A stretch of DNA of 15,940 nt from Verrucomicrobiota bacterium (GTDB lineage Bacteria; Verrucomicrobiota; Verrucomicrobiia; Limisphaerales; JAEYXS01), in assembly GCA_021156225.1 (NCBI GenBank), contig JAJNBN010000051.1:1-15940 (forward strand). The letters run 5' to 3'. The translations under genes and the position numbers were made by a program. Shown here in pieces: positions 6,947 through 15,626 of the stretch. How positions within the stretch are numbered: the stretch's first letter is position 1; every line of letters starts with the position of its first letter. Under the pieces are notes generated by a model. That model did no database searches, had not been told where the DNA came from, and saw only the letters and a list, made by a program, of their open reading frames with translations.

Positions 6947-7333
6947 ATGAAGTTCCTCGAATTGAATCACGTAGCAGTGCATGTCTCGGATGTGGCCAAG
7001 AGCCGCGATTTTTACCAATACGTTTTGCAATTGGAAACAATCCCGCGACCCGCGTTCACCTTTCCCGGCGAGTGGTTCCGCTTGGGGCAGACACAGGAGC
7101 TGCACCTCATCGGTGACCGTTCGCAACCGGTGGTTTCGCACAATCGCGGTACGCACTTCGCCTTGTTGGTGGATGACGTGGATGCGTGGGAAGCACACTT
7201 GAAATCGACCGGTTATCCTTTCTTCCCACGCAAGGTGCGGCCTGACGGTGCCTGGCAGATCTTCATCATTGATCCAGACGGACACTACATCGAACTTTGT
7301 TCGAAGCCCGGGATGGCATCGTCAGCAGTGTAG
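6947..7333 (+). CDS. VOC-superfamily (glyoxalase/FosA-fold) protein
   Basis: A 128-aa single-domain vicinal oxygen chelate protein made of two beta-alpha-beta-beta-beta modules. The likely metal ligands are H8 (LNHVAVHVSD), H70 (GTHFALLVDD) and E116 (DPDGHYIELC); their spacing is like the H7/H64/E110 triad of FosA. E51/H53 in QELHLI is where glyoxalase I has another ligand. The substrate cannot be assigned, and a dioxygenase, glyoxalase-like or resistance role are all possible. GAGGCGCG before the ATG is a fair ribosome site. It begins 6 nt after the propeller gene and ends just before a strong terminator, so it is probably the last gene of the operon. Confidence 0.88.
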   Translation: MKFLELNHVAVHVSDVAKSRDFYQYVLQLETIPRPAFTFPGEWFRLGQTQELHLIGDRSQPVVSHNRGTHFALLVDDVDAWEAHLKSTGYPFFPRKVRPDGAWQIFIIDPDGHYIELCSKPGMASSAV

Positions 7334-7341
7334 TAATGCAA

Positions 7342-7369
7342 AACCCCGCAGCCTCACGACTGCGGGGTT
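7342..7369. terminator. Bidirectional rho-independent terminator
   Basis: AACCCCGCAG (7342-7351), loop of 8 nt, CTGCGGGGTT (7360-7369): a perfect 10-bp stem between convergent genes ending at 7333 and 7391. On the minus strand the stem runs into TTTTGC; on the plus strand only two U follow. It likely ends both transcripts, with better quality for the minus-strand one. Confidence 0.8.
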
Positions 7370-7390
7370 CGCTGAATCATTTCCGACCGG

Positions 7391-10300
7391 TTACTTGATC
7401 GCCGCCAACTCCGCCGCGATCAATTCCTTCGTCTTCGCTTTGGCGTCGGCCAGGCTGATCTCGCCCTTGTCGATCTTCGCGATGAACGACTTTTGCGCGA
7501 GGTAATCCTTGTTCGCCACGCCCGCTTTGCTCTGGAGCATGCGCCAGGCTTTGCGACGTTCCACACCGAAGAGCACCATCTGGCGCGTCACCGCGTAATA
7601 CTTCAATTTGCCACGCACCTCGGCCTTGATGTAGCAGTCGAAGTTCGGCACGAAACTGCGATGGTTCGGATCGAACACACGGCGGTGGATCACGTCATCC
7701 TGCGTGATGAGCAGCATCATGTCGTCGAAGTGGATCATCTTCTGCGCCTCTTCTTCCGTGATGCTCTTCACGTGCTTGCGGAAGCGCCCTTCCGTGAGTG
7801 CCCAGTGCGCCACCGTGTAATTGTACTCCTCGCCATTCGTCGCGAACTTCGTGCGCCACCAATCGCGTTCCGGCGTCGGGTTGCCCTTGATGTCGAGCGC
7901 TTCCTGGGTCGTCTCGCCGCGACGCGGGTTGAACACGAACTCTGGCATGCCACGCGCATCGCGCACCATCTTCGCCTGGTCGGCGGACATGTTATCACCC
8001 ACGCCGTGTTCCGGCTGGCAGGTGGTGTAAGCCTGGAAGAACGCCGTGCCGCGGTATTCGAGACCGTCCAGCATCGCCTTGTACATCTTGGCCGCATTCG
8101 CCATCGAAACCTGCGCGACAAACGGCGAACCGTGCCCGCTCGTGAACGCCTCCGCGACATTCTTCTTCTCGATCAACTTGCCCTGCGAGGCCACGCCGAA
8201 CTGGTTCATGTCATAACCACCGAGCATCGTGGACGAGTCGGAGTTCTGACCGCCGGTGTTCGAGTAGACCTGCGTGTCGAGCATCAGCATCTTCACGTTC
8301 GGCCGGTTTTGCAGGATGACCTTTGAGACGTTCTGGAACCCAATGTCACCCGTGGCCCCATCGCCACCGACCACCCAGACTTTGGGCAGCTCACGGATTT
8401 CCTGCTCCGTCATCAACGTATCGTCCAAGTGCGTGAGCGTGAAGTATTCCATCTCGCTCGTAACGATTGGCCTATCGAGCAACGCATCTGCCAGACGTTC
8501 CGGCACCACCGATCGACGCGCATGATTCACGATGACCGATTCCGCCATGAGCCACGAGATGGTCGAGCCATCTTGGAACAGAGAGTTCATCCACGGATAC
8601 GGATGCGGATTGGACGGCGGCGTGGAGCCATACACCGTGTTACAACCCGTGCTCGCGCCCATCATCATCACGGACATGCCGTTCGCCTTGCGGCCGTCGA
8701 TGGCCTGCAATTCCTTGTGATTGAACGCATCCTGTCTGAGCACCGCCACCAGACCGTCGATGAGTTGTTTGTCCGTGATCGTGCCGTGCTTCGCCTCGTA
8801 GTCCGCGATGCGCTTGTCTGTATCCGCATCGTTCTCGCCGCCGAGGCCCATGATGATATGCGCGATGCTCTTGCAATAGAGCTTGTACTGCGCCTCGTCA
8901 TTGGCCTTCAGCACCATCAGTTTCGCGGGCCCATCGGCTTCCAGCCGTGTCGCCTTCGCCTTCAGACGTTCCGCCTTCTTGTGATACAACGGGCGCATGT
9001 AAGCCTCCGTCACGGAAGCGATCGCGCGCAGCACGCTCTTCTCACCGCAACCGGCGCACGCACCATCACCCGAAACGAGCGCCTCGTAATTGCGCCGCAC
9101 CATCAAGTGATTGCGCAAGGCCGCTTCACGCGAACCCGCTGCGTCCAAGTCGTTGTAGAGCCCCAGGAACTTTTGCGGGGTATCCGGCAGCAAGCGCGAG
9201 AAGATCTGCGCCGTCGTCAGCTTGGCGTTCAGGTCTTCCGTCTCCGTCGTCATGCGCAAGGCATCGTGATCACCGCACACTTGCACGCACTCGCCGCAAC
9301 CTTTGCAAAGATCGCTCACGAAGATGGAGAACAACCCACCGCCACCGGGCGTCTTCTGCTCCAGCGAACGGAAGATGGCCGGCACATTCGAGTAAGCCAG
9401 CGGCAATTGCTCGATAATGCCCGTGAACTGCGCACGCGAGGCTTCCGCGATCTGCGTCAGCGCATTCAGTTCATCACGGATGATGTCTTTGAACGGCACC
9501 GGCTCGCGTTTCTTCACCGCATCCACCATGCGCACCCGGGCACGTTCTTCCACGCCCTTCAATTCATTCAGCAGCTTCTTGCGCTCGGCTGTGTCTGAGA
9601 TGTAGTTGATCGCTGCCGTTTGCAGCACTGTGGAGATGTCCTGCGAGGTATTTGGCAAGGCCGTGTCCGGGCATGCCGTGATGCACTCCATGCACTGCGT
9701 GCAGTTCTCCGCGATGTAAACCGGCGTCTCCCGCCGTGCCACATACTTGGATTGCGTGGCTCCCGTGCCCGCGCCCATCACACCCACGGATGCGAGCGCA
9801 CCGGCGGGCTGGTGATAACCCATGCCGCAACGGAACTCGCTGTCAAACTTCGCCAGCGATTGCACCGGCACTCGCGTCTGGCCGCCCGGCATCGGGAACG
9901 CTTGCAAACCATTGCCTGCCTTCACCCCGGCCGTCGGCGTGAACTGGTGGTCACCCAGCGGCTTCAGCGGCGCATTGCGCATGCTGGAGCGGTCCGCATC
10001 GTCGATTTCCCCATGCTTGATCTCGTGCACCTGCGTGAAGCCCTGTGTCATGACCTCCATGTTGGAAGCCACCACGGCATCACCGAAGCGTCCGAACTTC
10101 TTCTCATACTGCTTCCGCACCACCGTGAGGAACTGTTCCTCCGTGATGCCGAACGTATTTAGAAACGGCGACACACGGAAGAACGCGCCCAAGAACGAAT
10201 TGCCCTGCATGCGCAATTGCAACTCCGGCTGGTTCGTCGCTTTGCGTGCGATCGCGAAGCCCGGCAAAATGAACACGCGGATATTGTTTTCTTTGACGAA

Positions 10301-12142
10301 CTTGCGGTGATGCGCCGGGATGCGCTGCCACGCGACGTCTGGAGTGTCGCTGGATTCCCACACGAGGCTGCCGCCCTTCTTCAAGCCCTCCAGCGGATTC
10401 GTATGCGTGAAAGCTTTCGGATCGCAGCACAGCACCACGTCCACGTGGTTCAGCTCGCAATTCACCCGCACGCGTTGCGGCGCGACCACTAGGTAATAAT
10501 TCGTCGGCGCACCCTTCTTCTCGGACCCGTACTTCGGGTTCGCCATGATGTTCAGCTTGTCCTTCAGGATGCCTTCCTCGTCATAGACGGGGTCGCGCTC
10601 CGAGACGTATTTGCCGAAGTCACCGATGATCGAGCCGAGGTTCTTGCCCGTCGTGATCATGCCCCAACCGCCGATGGAGTGGAACCGCACCGCGATGGAC
10701 TTATCCGGCAGCAGCGAGGGCGTGTCCTTGCTGATGACCGCATACGGATGATCCACACCGAGCACGAAGAACGTCTCGCCATCCGCAGAACCCTTGCCGT
10801 CCTTTCGCTTCGTCTGACCCACCGCAAATTCATACGCGCCCAAGGTATGTTCCGGACGGAAGTCGCGGGAACCGATGCCGTACGAACCACGGAACAAACG
10901 CGGTGTTTCTTCCGGCGTCAGCGCGGGCAATGTGCCGCCAAACTTCGCCACCTCATGCGCCTTGCCAAAGGCTACTCGAATATCGCGCGCCAGCGGATTA
11001 TCACCCGCCAGGCTCTCATCCGTACGCTCGATGATGATGACGTTCTTCTTCCCGCGCAGCGCATTGATGATCGTCGCTTCCGGGAAGGGCCGGATCACAT
11101 TGATATGGATGCTGCCCACCTTCGCATTGCGCTGGTTACGCAAGTAATCGCACGCCTCTTCGATGTTCTCCGCCGCGCAACCGAGCGAGACGAACACTGT
11201 GTCCGCATCCTCCGTCTTGTATTCCGTGATGAGCCCGTAATGACGGCCCGTCAGGTGGCCGAACTCCGCGTAGCTTTTCTCCAGGAAACCGAGGATATAC
11301 TCGTTGAAATTATTCCGGCGCGCCACCACACCGTTCATGTGATGCTCCTGATTCTGCACCGGTCCGAGGAGGATCGGGTTTTTCAGATCGATCATGATGG
11401 GCACGCGACGACGCTTGGCACCGAAGAGTTCCTTCTGTGCGGGCGTCGGGGAATCGATCTGGTCATCCGGTGCCCCGAGGAATTCACGGAGCAATTCCGC
11501 TTCGGGCGCCAGATATGTGCGCTCCGAGTGCGTCGTGAGCATACCGTCCTGAATATTCATGCCGGGGTTCAGCGCCAGCTCGTTCGCCTTGCGCAGGATG
11601 ATGCCCTGGTCGGCGGCCTGCTGCGCGTCCTTCGCCATCAGCATCGTCCAACCGGTATCTAGTGCCGCGTAAAAGTCATCATGACCGCAATGCACATTCA
11701 GCGCGTGCTTGGTCAATGCGCGTGCGCCCACCTCCAGCACCATCGTGGAGAGTTTGCCCGGCGCGTGGTAATATTGCTCCATCGCGTACACGATGCCCTG
11801 GCCGGAAGTGAAATTCACCGTCCGCTTGCCCTGCACCGCATAAGACGTCGCGCCACCTTGCGCCGCATGCTCGCCTTCCGTCTCCACCGCGATCTTCTGC
11901 TGGCCCCAGACGTTCAGTTCGCCCTGCGCAAAGGATTGCTGGTAGATCTCGCCGCCTTCCGTGGAGGGCGTTATGGGATAGAACACCCCGCCTTCCGTGA
12001 TGCGCGTTTCCACCCATTGCGTGACGAGCTGGTTGCCGTTACACGTCACCCGGATGCCGGGATATTTGGGTTTATTACGCGAGCTGACGGCAGGGTTGGT
12101 AGGTACCGGTTTTCCAGCGGTTACAGGAGTTTCTGTGGCCAT
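7391..12142 (-). CDS. nifJ: Pyruvate:ferredoxin (flavodoxin) oxidoreductase, long single-chain form
   Basis: A 1583-aa cytoplasmic TPP/Fe-S enzyme that oxidatively decarboxylates pyruvate to acetyl-CoA and reduces ferredoxin or flavodoxin. Order of parts: alpha-like domain with YPITPS (55-60) and FTSGQG; transketolase-C-like part to about 440; gamma domain with FHSIGGWG; ferredoxin-type clusters CTQCMECITACP (from C814) and CKGCGECVQVCG (from C946); TPP-binding beta part with proximal-cluster cysteines C1029, C1032, C1167 and C1375 (TTCQPEHG) and the TPP/Mg motif GGDGATGD around D1261 plus SNTGGQ. The usual NifJ length is near 1200 aa. The excess lies mainly between the two ferredoxin clusters and between C1032 and C1167. 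The frame is open to 12391, but ATG 12142 is preferred because the family sequence begins soon after and the extension covers a repeat. The gene stands alone on this strand. Confidence 0.93.
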   Translation of the reverse strand: MATETPVTAGKPVPTNPAVSSRNKPKYPGIRVTCNGNQLVTQWVETRITEGGVFYPITPSTEGGEIYQQSFAQGELNVWGQQKIAVETEGEHAAQGGATSYAVQGKRTVNFTSGQGIVYAMEQYYHAPGKLSTMVLEVGARALTKHALNVHCGHDDFYAALDTGWTMLMAKDAQQAADQGIILRKANELALNPGMNIQDGMLTTHSERTYLAPEAELLREFLGAPDDQIDSPTPAQKELFGAKRRRVPIMIDLKNPILLGPVQNQEHHMNGVVARRNNFNEYILGFLEKSYAEFGHLTGRHYGLITEYKTEDADTVFVSLGCAAENIEEACDYLRNQRNAKVGSIHINVIRPFPEATIINALRGKKNVIIIERTDESLAGDNPLARDIRVAFGKAHEVAKFGGTLPALTPEETPRLFRGSYGIGSRDFRPEHTLGAYEFAVGQTKRKDGKGSADGETFFVLGVDHPYAVISKDTPSLLPDKSIAVRFHSIGGWGMITTGKNLGSIIGDFGKYVSERDPVYDEEGILKDKLNIMANPKYGSEKKGAPTNYYLVVAPQRVRVNCELNHVDVVLCCDPKAFTHTNPLEGLKKGGSLVWESSDTPDVAWQRIPAHHRKFVKENNIRVFILPGFAIARKATNQPELQLRMQGNSFLGAFFRVSPFLNTFGITEEQFLTVVRKQYEKKFGRFGDAVVASNMEVMTQGFTQVHEIKHGEIDDADRSSMRNAPLKPLGDHQFTPTAGVKAGNGLQAFPMPGGQTRVPVQSLAKFDSEFRCGMGYHQPAGALASVGVMGAGTGATQSKYVARRETPVYIAENCTQCMECITACPDTALPNTSQDISTVLQTAAINYISDTAERKKLLNELKGVEERARVRMVDAVKKREPVPFKDIIRDELNALTQIAEASRAQFTGIIEQLPLAYSNVPAIFRSLEQKTPGGGGLFSIFVSDLCKGCGECVQVCGDHDALRMTTETEDLNAKLTTAQIFSRLLPDTPQKFLGLYNDLDAAGSREAALRNHLMVRRNYEALVSGDGACAGCGEKSVLRAIASVTEAYMRPLYHKKAERLKAKATRLEADGPAKLMVLKANDEAQYKLYCKSIAHIIMGLGGENDADTDKRIADYEAKHGTITDKQLIDGLVAVLRQDAFNHKELQAIDGRKANGMSVMMMGASTGCNTVYGSTPPSNPHPYPWMNSLFQDGSTISWLMAESVIVNHARRSVVPERLADALLDRPIVTSEMEYFTLTHLDDTLMTEQEIRELPKVWVVGGDGATGDIGFQNVSKVILQNRPNVKMLMLDTQVYSNTGGQNSDSSTMLGGYDMNQFGVASQGKLIEKKNVAEAFTSGHGSPFVAQVSMANAAKMYKAMLDGLEYRGTAFFQAYTTCQPEHGVGDNMSADQAKMVRDARGMPEFVFNPRRGETTQEALDIKGNPTPERDWWRTKFATNGEEYNYTVAHWALTEGRFRKHVKSITEEEAQKMIHFDDMMLLITQDDVIHRRVFDPNHRSFVPNFDCYIKAEVRGKLKYYAVTRQMVLFGVERRKAWRMLQSKAGVANKDYLAQKSFIAKIDKGEISLADAKAKTKELIAAELAAIK

Positions 12143-12291
12143 AAAGCATATGCCTTTCAGTAACGCCCTCGACGGCCGTTCAGTAAATGACGGTCCCCCG
12201 CCATGCATGGCCAGAACGAAGGTGTCCCTCAAGTTATGACGCCCGCCCAAAAGACTCAAAGGAAAAGAATGACGGATTTGGCTATTTTCAA

Positions 12292-12325
12292 TCGTCCTTA
12301 ACCCCGTGCCGCTAGGTCGGGGCGT
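12292..12325 (-). repeat. Dispersed repeat, copy B (upstream of PFOR)
   Basis: On the minus strand ACGCCCCGACC (12315-12325), 7-nt spacer, ACGGGGTTAAGGACGA (12292-12307). It corresponds to copy A at 2290-2326 and, as there, is preceded by TCGAGGACG. It ends 149 nt before the PFOR start in sense orientation. Confidence 0.6.
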
Positions 12326-12556
12326 ACTCGAACTCGTCCTCGACCGGATTCCCCCCGCGCTGTCTTTTCGCTCTACCATGGGCATGAGCATGTCCCATTT
12401 TTCCTGCCTGCGTTATCACTACGCTCGCTATAACACGTACAACTACACAAAATTTCAGCAAATCACCCTTTGGAGCGGCGAAATCCGATCCGGGCGAATC
12501 GGCTTTCCAGTCGCCCTTGCAATTCACCGTCCGATACCCCACTTTTAAGCCACAAT

Positions 12557-12562
12557 AAGGAG
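12557..12562 (+). promoter_or_regulatory. Ribosome binding site deciding a GTG start
   Basis: AAGGAG lies 6 nt before GTG 12569, the ideal spacing. This fixes the zinc-ribbon protein start and rules out the upstream in-frame extension. Confidence 0.8.
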
Positions 12563-12568
12563 AAGCCC

Positions 12569-12805
12569 GTGACCAAATGCCTCCAATGCCAGAGTGAACG
12601 AGTGACGAAGGGAAAGATCGTTGAACCGCGTAACGGCGGCCCCGCGCAATTTCGACCCCAAGGCCTGCGCCCGTTCGCCTTCACCATGAGTCAGGGAACC
12701 GAGATGACGGACCAAGCCCACGCCTGCCTGGACTGCGGCCTCGTCTGGAGCACCACCGACAAGTTTGAACTCGCCAGTTTCATGCGGAAGCATTGCGACT
12801 CGTGA
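12569..12805 (+). CDS. Small zinc-ribbon protein
   Basis: A 78-aa protein of unknown function. It has two CxxC knuckles, CLQC (4-7) and CLDC (53-56), which would bind one zinc ion. A central segment, GKIVEPRNGGPAQFRPQGLRPF, is the pattern of small bacterial zinc-ribbon hypothetical proteins. It has no signal peptide or membrane segment. The GTG start is set by AAGGAG at 12557-12562. The next gene begins 15 nt after its stop, so the two may share a transcript. A role in nucleic-acid or protein binding is possible but not shown. Confidence 0.75.
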   Translation: MTKCLQCQSERVTKGKIVEPRNGGPAQFRPQGLRPFAFTMSQGTEMTDQAHACLDCGLVWSTTDKFELASFMRKHCDS

Positions 12806-12820
12806 CGGAGTAATCGCCTC

Positions 12821-13108
12821 ATGAAGAAGCTCAAAGAACCTTTCGCCCTATTACTGGCAGTCATGTTCGCACTCTATTTGTCAGGGTATGGTGCGTATCG
12901 CTGCTTTGGTCCCATTTCCCAGCATTGGCCTCGCGGAGACCAACTCGGCCCGAATGAAGATTATCCCGCTTTATTGATTAGCGTGGAAACCCCAACCCGT
13001 GAATTACTCTTCCAGATATTCACTCCCTGCATCTCCTTGGAGGACAGCTACTACCGTCTGCGCGGAACAGCAACTTCGCCATTGGTGCAACCTGCTGGCG
13101 AAACATAA
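12821..13108 (+). CDS. Small membrane-anchored hypothetical protein
   Basis: A 95-aa protein with a basic N-terminus and one hydrophobic segment (about 8-27, FALLLAVMFALYLSGYGAYR), either an uncleaved signal anchor or a signal peptide. The rest is a short exported domain with no recognised motif. GGAG at 12807-12810 lies 10 nt before the ATG. It follows the zinc-ribbon gene by 15 nt. The C-terminal third overlaps, in another frame, an open reading frame that resembles a different protein family. The end of this gene may therefore be altered by a rearrangement. Function unknown. Confidence 0.6.
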   Translation: MKKLKEPFALLLAVMFALYLSGYGAYRCFGPISQHWPRGDQLGPNEDYPALLISVETPTRELLFQIFTPCISLEDSYYRLRGTATSPLVQPAGET

Positions 13109-13253
13109 GGAGGGCAAACGTGCCTTGGAGCGGGTAGAGCATCACTTCACGCTGTGCCTCCACCTGCAAGCTGATGAAACTCTCACGATCCCTGCCGAAC
13201 TCATTGCAGAACTGGCGCATCATCACCTCGGGATCAAAGCCTGTGCTGGATGA
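12999..13253 (+). pseudogene. Possible C-terminal remnant of a DUF4279-like gene
   Basis: A frame that overlaps the small membrane protein and continues past its stop to TGA at 13251-13253. From LRHWCNLLAKHKEGKRALER onward it reads like true protein. The end, LTIPAELIAELAHHHLGIKA, resembles the closing strand-helix of DUF4279 proteins (L-x-[IL]-[PS]-x-E-L-[IL]-x-x-L-A). The N-terminal half of such a domain is absent and there is no convincing start, so this is read as a remnant. The family match is by pattern memory only. Confidence 0.3.
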
Positions 13254-13255
13254 GT

Positions 13256-13526
13256 CACCCATCACCCATCCCCAACAAGCCGCCGCCACTGCCAAAGAAG
13301 AGGTTCACTCCCGCTGTTTGGGTGGCCTGTCTTTCGGCTAGATTCGCCGTCTTGATGGAGGTGACTGAGCCGAAACAAAGCCAGAAAGACCGCTCCTTTC
13401 TTCTCTCCACCACACCGCTACATCATTTTTAAAACCGCTCTAGTATTTCAAAGAACTGCACCCAGACAATTTCGCCTGTTTAGCCGCCAGCTTGGGAAAC
13501 TGGTTTGGTTTTTGTTGGCATTTGCC
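13256..13526. other. Intergenic region between convergent genes
   Basis: No gene is supported. TTTCGGCT and AGCCGAAA form a loose 8-bp inverted pair near 13333-13375. No strong terminator was found for the hydrolase gene ending at 13527. Confidence 0.4.
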
Positions 13527-15413
13527 TCACTTCCCCTTCGGCACCACCGGCAGCAGGATATGCGACGGATGCTGCTGATCGTGATAGATCGCGTTCATCG
13601 CTATCACCAAGCGCCGGTGCTGGTTCAGCGGTTCACCCGTGTTCGGGTTCAGGTCAAAGCGCGGAAAGTTGCTGCTCGAGATGTCCACGCGGATGCGATG
13701 CCCCTTCTTGAATACATTGGAAGTCGGATACAGCTTGATCGTCAGCGGATACACCGAGCCCACCTTCATCAGATTCTCCTCCTTCAATGAATCCCGGAAC
13801 CGCGCGCGCAAAATCGCATCGCCGATGAGCATATCGAAACCATTCGGATAATCCGTGCTCGCCGGATACACATCCACCAGCTTCGCCGTGAAATCCGTGT
13901 CCAGCGCGGAAGACGACACCCACAGCTTCACCTCGATCTCGCCCGTCACCTCCACGTCCTCGGCCAGCGGCGCGGTCTGGAAGACCAGCACGTCATTCCG
14001 CGCCGAGAGTGGGATGGGCTTCGGCCAGTTCCAGAAATTCGTATTGCCGCGCTGATCCCACGCGCCTGACACCATGATGCCATCACCCGAGGAGATCTGT
14101 CCGCCGATCGTCGGCACCGGATTGCGCGGATCATATTGATAACTTGTCGAGGCCCATCGCTCGCTTGGCACCGTCTTCTTCAAGACACCATCGGAATGCA
14201 AGTAGAACGGCGTGTAAACCGTCCGCTTCAACGGCCACTCATGCTCCTCGCGCCAATAGCCGCCATGATTCAACAGCCCCTTGTCCGTCTTTGTTCCATC
14301 GCCCGTGCCCATCACGAAGATGCGCACCTTCGTCGCATAGGGAGCGGCCTTGCCCACGGCGGTATCCATCCCCTTCAGCCACTTGTCATACCACGCCAAT
14401 CGCCACGCACCCTGATCCGCGATGCCCGCCTCCTTGCCGAAATAAACCTGCCCGTGTGAATCCCCCGACTGCGCCCCATGTATCCATGGCCCCATGATGA
14501 GATATACCGGGCTCTTCAACGTCTGAGAGAGCGCCACATAATTCGCCGTCGTATTCCCCGCCCACGAATCATACCACCCGCCCACCAGATACACCGGGAT
14601 ATCTTTGTACTTCTCCGGATACTCCACGATGTTGTTCTGTATCCAGAACTCATCATTCGCCCCGTGGTTCATCGCTTCAATGAGCCAGTCTTCGAACTCA
14701 GGTGCGAGCCGCAGCGGCGTCATCCCTTTGCGCAAGGGGATATGCTTCAGATACTCCAGCCGGTTATCCGCCATCTCCTTGAGGATCGCCGCCTTCGCCG
14801 GATCTTGGGAGGCACTGCTTCCCTTGGCCGCATTCAGCATGATCCAGTTCCAGAACCGCATCTCGAACGCGCCACCTTGACGCATCCCGCGCTGACCGGT
14901 GTTGGACACCGCATCCACCGGAATCACCGTCACCAGTTCCGGTGCCCGCTCCATCGCCATCGCGTGCTGCGTGCCGCCTACATAAGAGATGCCCAACATG
15001 CCAATCTTGCCATTGGACCACGGCTGCTTGCCGATCCACGCCGCACAATCCACCCCATCCCGCCCGTCATCCGTAATCATGTGCCAGACGCCCTCCGATT
15101 GATAACGCCCCCGCGTATCCTGGGAGACAAACGCATACCCCCGCGTGGCGTAATACTTCCCCGGCCCCGCATTGCCTGCCTTCCCATAAGGCGTCCGCGT
15201 CAGGATGATGGGAACCTTCTCCTCGACCACCGCCCCGTTCTTCGCGGGCAGATAAATATCCGTGGCCAGCTTCACCCCATCCCGCATGACCACCATCACG
15301 TTCGAGCGCACGATGAAATCATACTCCGCCGGGCGCGCGACGAGCTGTGCCTCCAAACGCTGGGACGACAAAGTGAGCAGCAACAGGAGTAACGGTAGTG
15401 CGCGAAAATTCAT
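13527..15413 (-). CDS. Secreted CocE/NonD-family alpha/beta hydrolase (peptidase S15-like)
   Basis: A 628-aa exported serine hydrolase of the X-Pro dipeptidyl-peptidase/cocaine-esterase class, which cleaves acyl, ester or amide bonds; the substrate is unknown. A signal peptide (RALPLLLLLLTLSSQRLEA, 4-22) precedes the catalytic domain. That domain has RTPYGK (73-78), the oxyanion-region DTRGRYQSEG (99-108), the nucleophile S143 in GISYVGG, D282 in GGWYDSW and H312 in GPWIHG, the same order as the CocE triad. The C-terminal jelly-roll-like domain (from about 430) shows the family pattern VTGEIEVKLWVSSSALDTDF and HRIRVDISSSNFPRFDLNPN. Its length is typical. The ATG at 15413 lacks a clear Shine-Dalgarno. 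A promoter, hairpin and terminator unit (15526-15654) lies on the same strand upstream and may be a leader. Confidence 0.93.
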   Translation of the reverse strand: MNFRALPLLLLLLTLSSQRLEAQLVARPAEYDFIVRSNVMVVMRDGVKLATDIYLPAKNGAVVEEKVPIILTRTPYGKAGNAGPGKYYATRGYAFVSQDTRGRYQSEGVWHMITDDGRDGVDCAAWIGKQPWSNGKIGMLGISYVGGTQHAMAMERAPELVTVIPVDAVSNTGQRGMRQGGAFEMRFWNWIMLNAAKGSSASQDPAKAAILKEMADNRLEYLKHIPLRKGMTPLRLAPEFEDWLIEAMNHGANDEFWIQNNIVEYPEKYKDIPVYLVGGWYDSWAGNTTANYVALSQTLKSPVYLIMGPWIHGAQSGDSHGQVYFGKEAGIADQGAWRLAWYDKWLKGMDTAVGKAAPYATKVRIFVMGTGDGTKTDKGLLNHGGYWREEHEWPLKRTVYTPFYLHSDGVLKKTVPSERWASTSYQYDPRNPVPTIGGQISSGDGIMVSGAWDQRGNTNFWNWPKPIPLSARNDVLVFQTAPLAEDVEVTGEIEVKLWVSSSALDTDFTAKLVDVYPASTDYPNGFDMLIGDAILRARFRDSLKEENLMKVGSVYPLTIKLYPTSNVFKKGHRIRVDISSSNFPRFDLNPNTGEPLNQHRRLVIAMNAIYHDQQHPSHILLPVVPKGK

Positions 15414-15525
15414 GGGCTGTATTGGAGTAACGGAAAAGAGTTATACGGGAAATGTCCCCGCGAAGAAACTGGAAATACGCCAATCCCTGAAGTGCTTCTC
15501 CACGGATAAAGCAGAATGACTCAAA

Positions 15526-15620
15526 CAAAAAAGCCAGCGGTTTGAACCGCTGGCAATTTCTTGAGCTCTGATTGAGCCGTCCTTTCGGACTGAACGATCA
15601 AGAACTCAAGTGCGTCGAGC
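15526..15620 (-). ncRNA. Candidate small RNA or attenuator leader, about 95 nt
   Basis: The minus strand carries a good sigma-70 promoter (15627-15654). It is followed by about 60 nt that fold into one long interrupted hairpin, and then a classic terminator (15533-15554 plus a U-run). The hairpin closes with CUUGAG (15605-15610) against CUCAAG (15560-15565), has an inner UGAU/AUCA helix and ends in GUCC-GAAA-GGAC (15579-15590), a stable GNRA tetraloop. There is no start codon with a ribosome site inside. It does not match an RNA family I can name; SRP RNA, hammerhead and c-di-GMP-I motifs were considered and did not fit. It may be a free sRNA, or a leader that ends transcription before the hydrolase gene 113 nt downstream. 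Confidence 0.55.
15533..15554 (-). terminator. Rho-independent terminator
   Basis: GCCAGCGGTT and AACCGCTGGC form a 10-bp palindromic stem (effective loop of 4). On the minus strand it is followed directly by TTTTTTG, which is ideal terminator architecture. No minus-strand protein gene ends just before it, which points to the short RNA above. Confidence 0.8.
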
Positions 15621-15626
15621 AAACGC

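Larger units (their letters stand above)
12143..12568. other. Divergent intergenic region (PFOR / zinc-ribbon gene)
   Basis: No convincing gene in 426 nt. It holds the second copy of the dispersed repeat (12292-12325), the probable minus-strand leader of the PFOR gene, and the ribosome site of the plus-strand gene at 12557-12562. Promoters for the two genes were not recognised with confidence. Confidence 0.5.

Noticed and set aside
8429..9598. Plus-strand open frame of 389 codons inside the PFOR gene
   Set aside because: It is antisense to the PFOR, and its translation is rich in Arg, His and Gln with no recognisable fold.
12143..12391. 83-codon N-terminal extension of the PFOR
   Set aside because: Low-complexity Ser/Arg/Pro sequence that overlaps repeat copy B; family sequence begins shortly after ATG 12142.
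14478..15392. Plus-strand open frame of 304 codons opposite the CocE-like hydrolase
   Set aside because: Antisense to a gene with an intact catalytic triad; composition is that of a shadow frame.
15560..15610. Hammerhead ribozyme or SRP RNA at the GAAA hairpin
   Set aside because: The CUGAUGA core and the SRP GGAAG..AGCAG loop are absent; only a GNRA tetraloop is shared.
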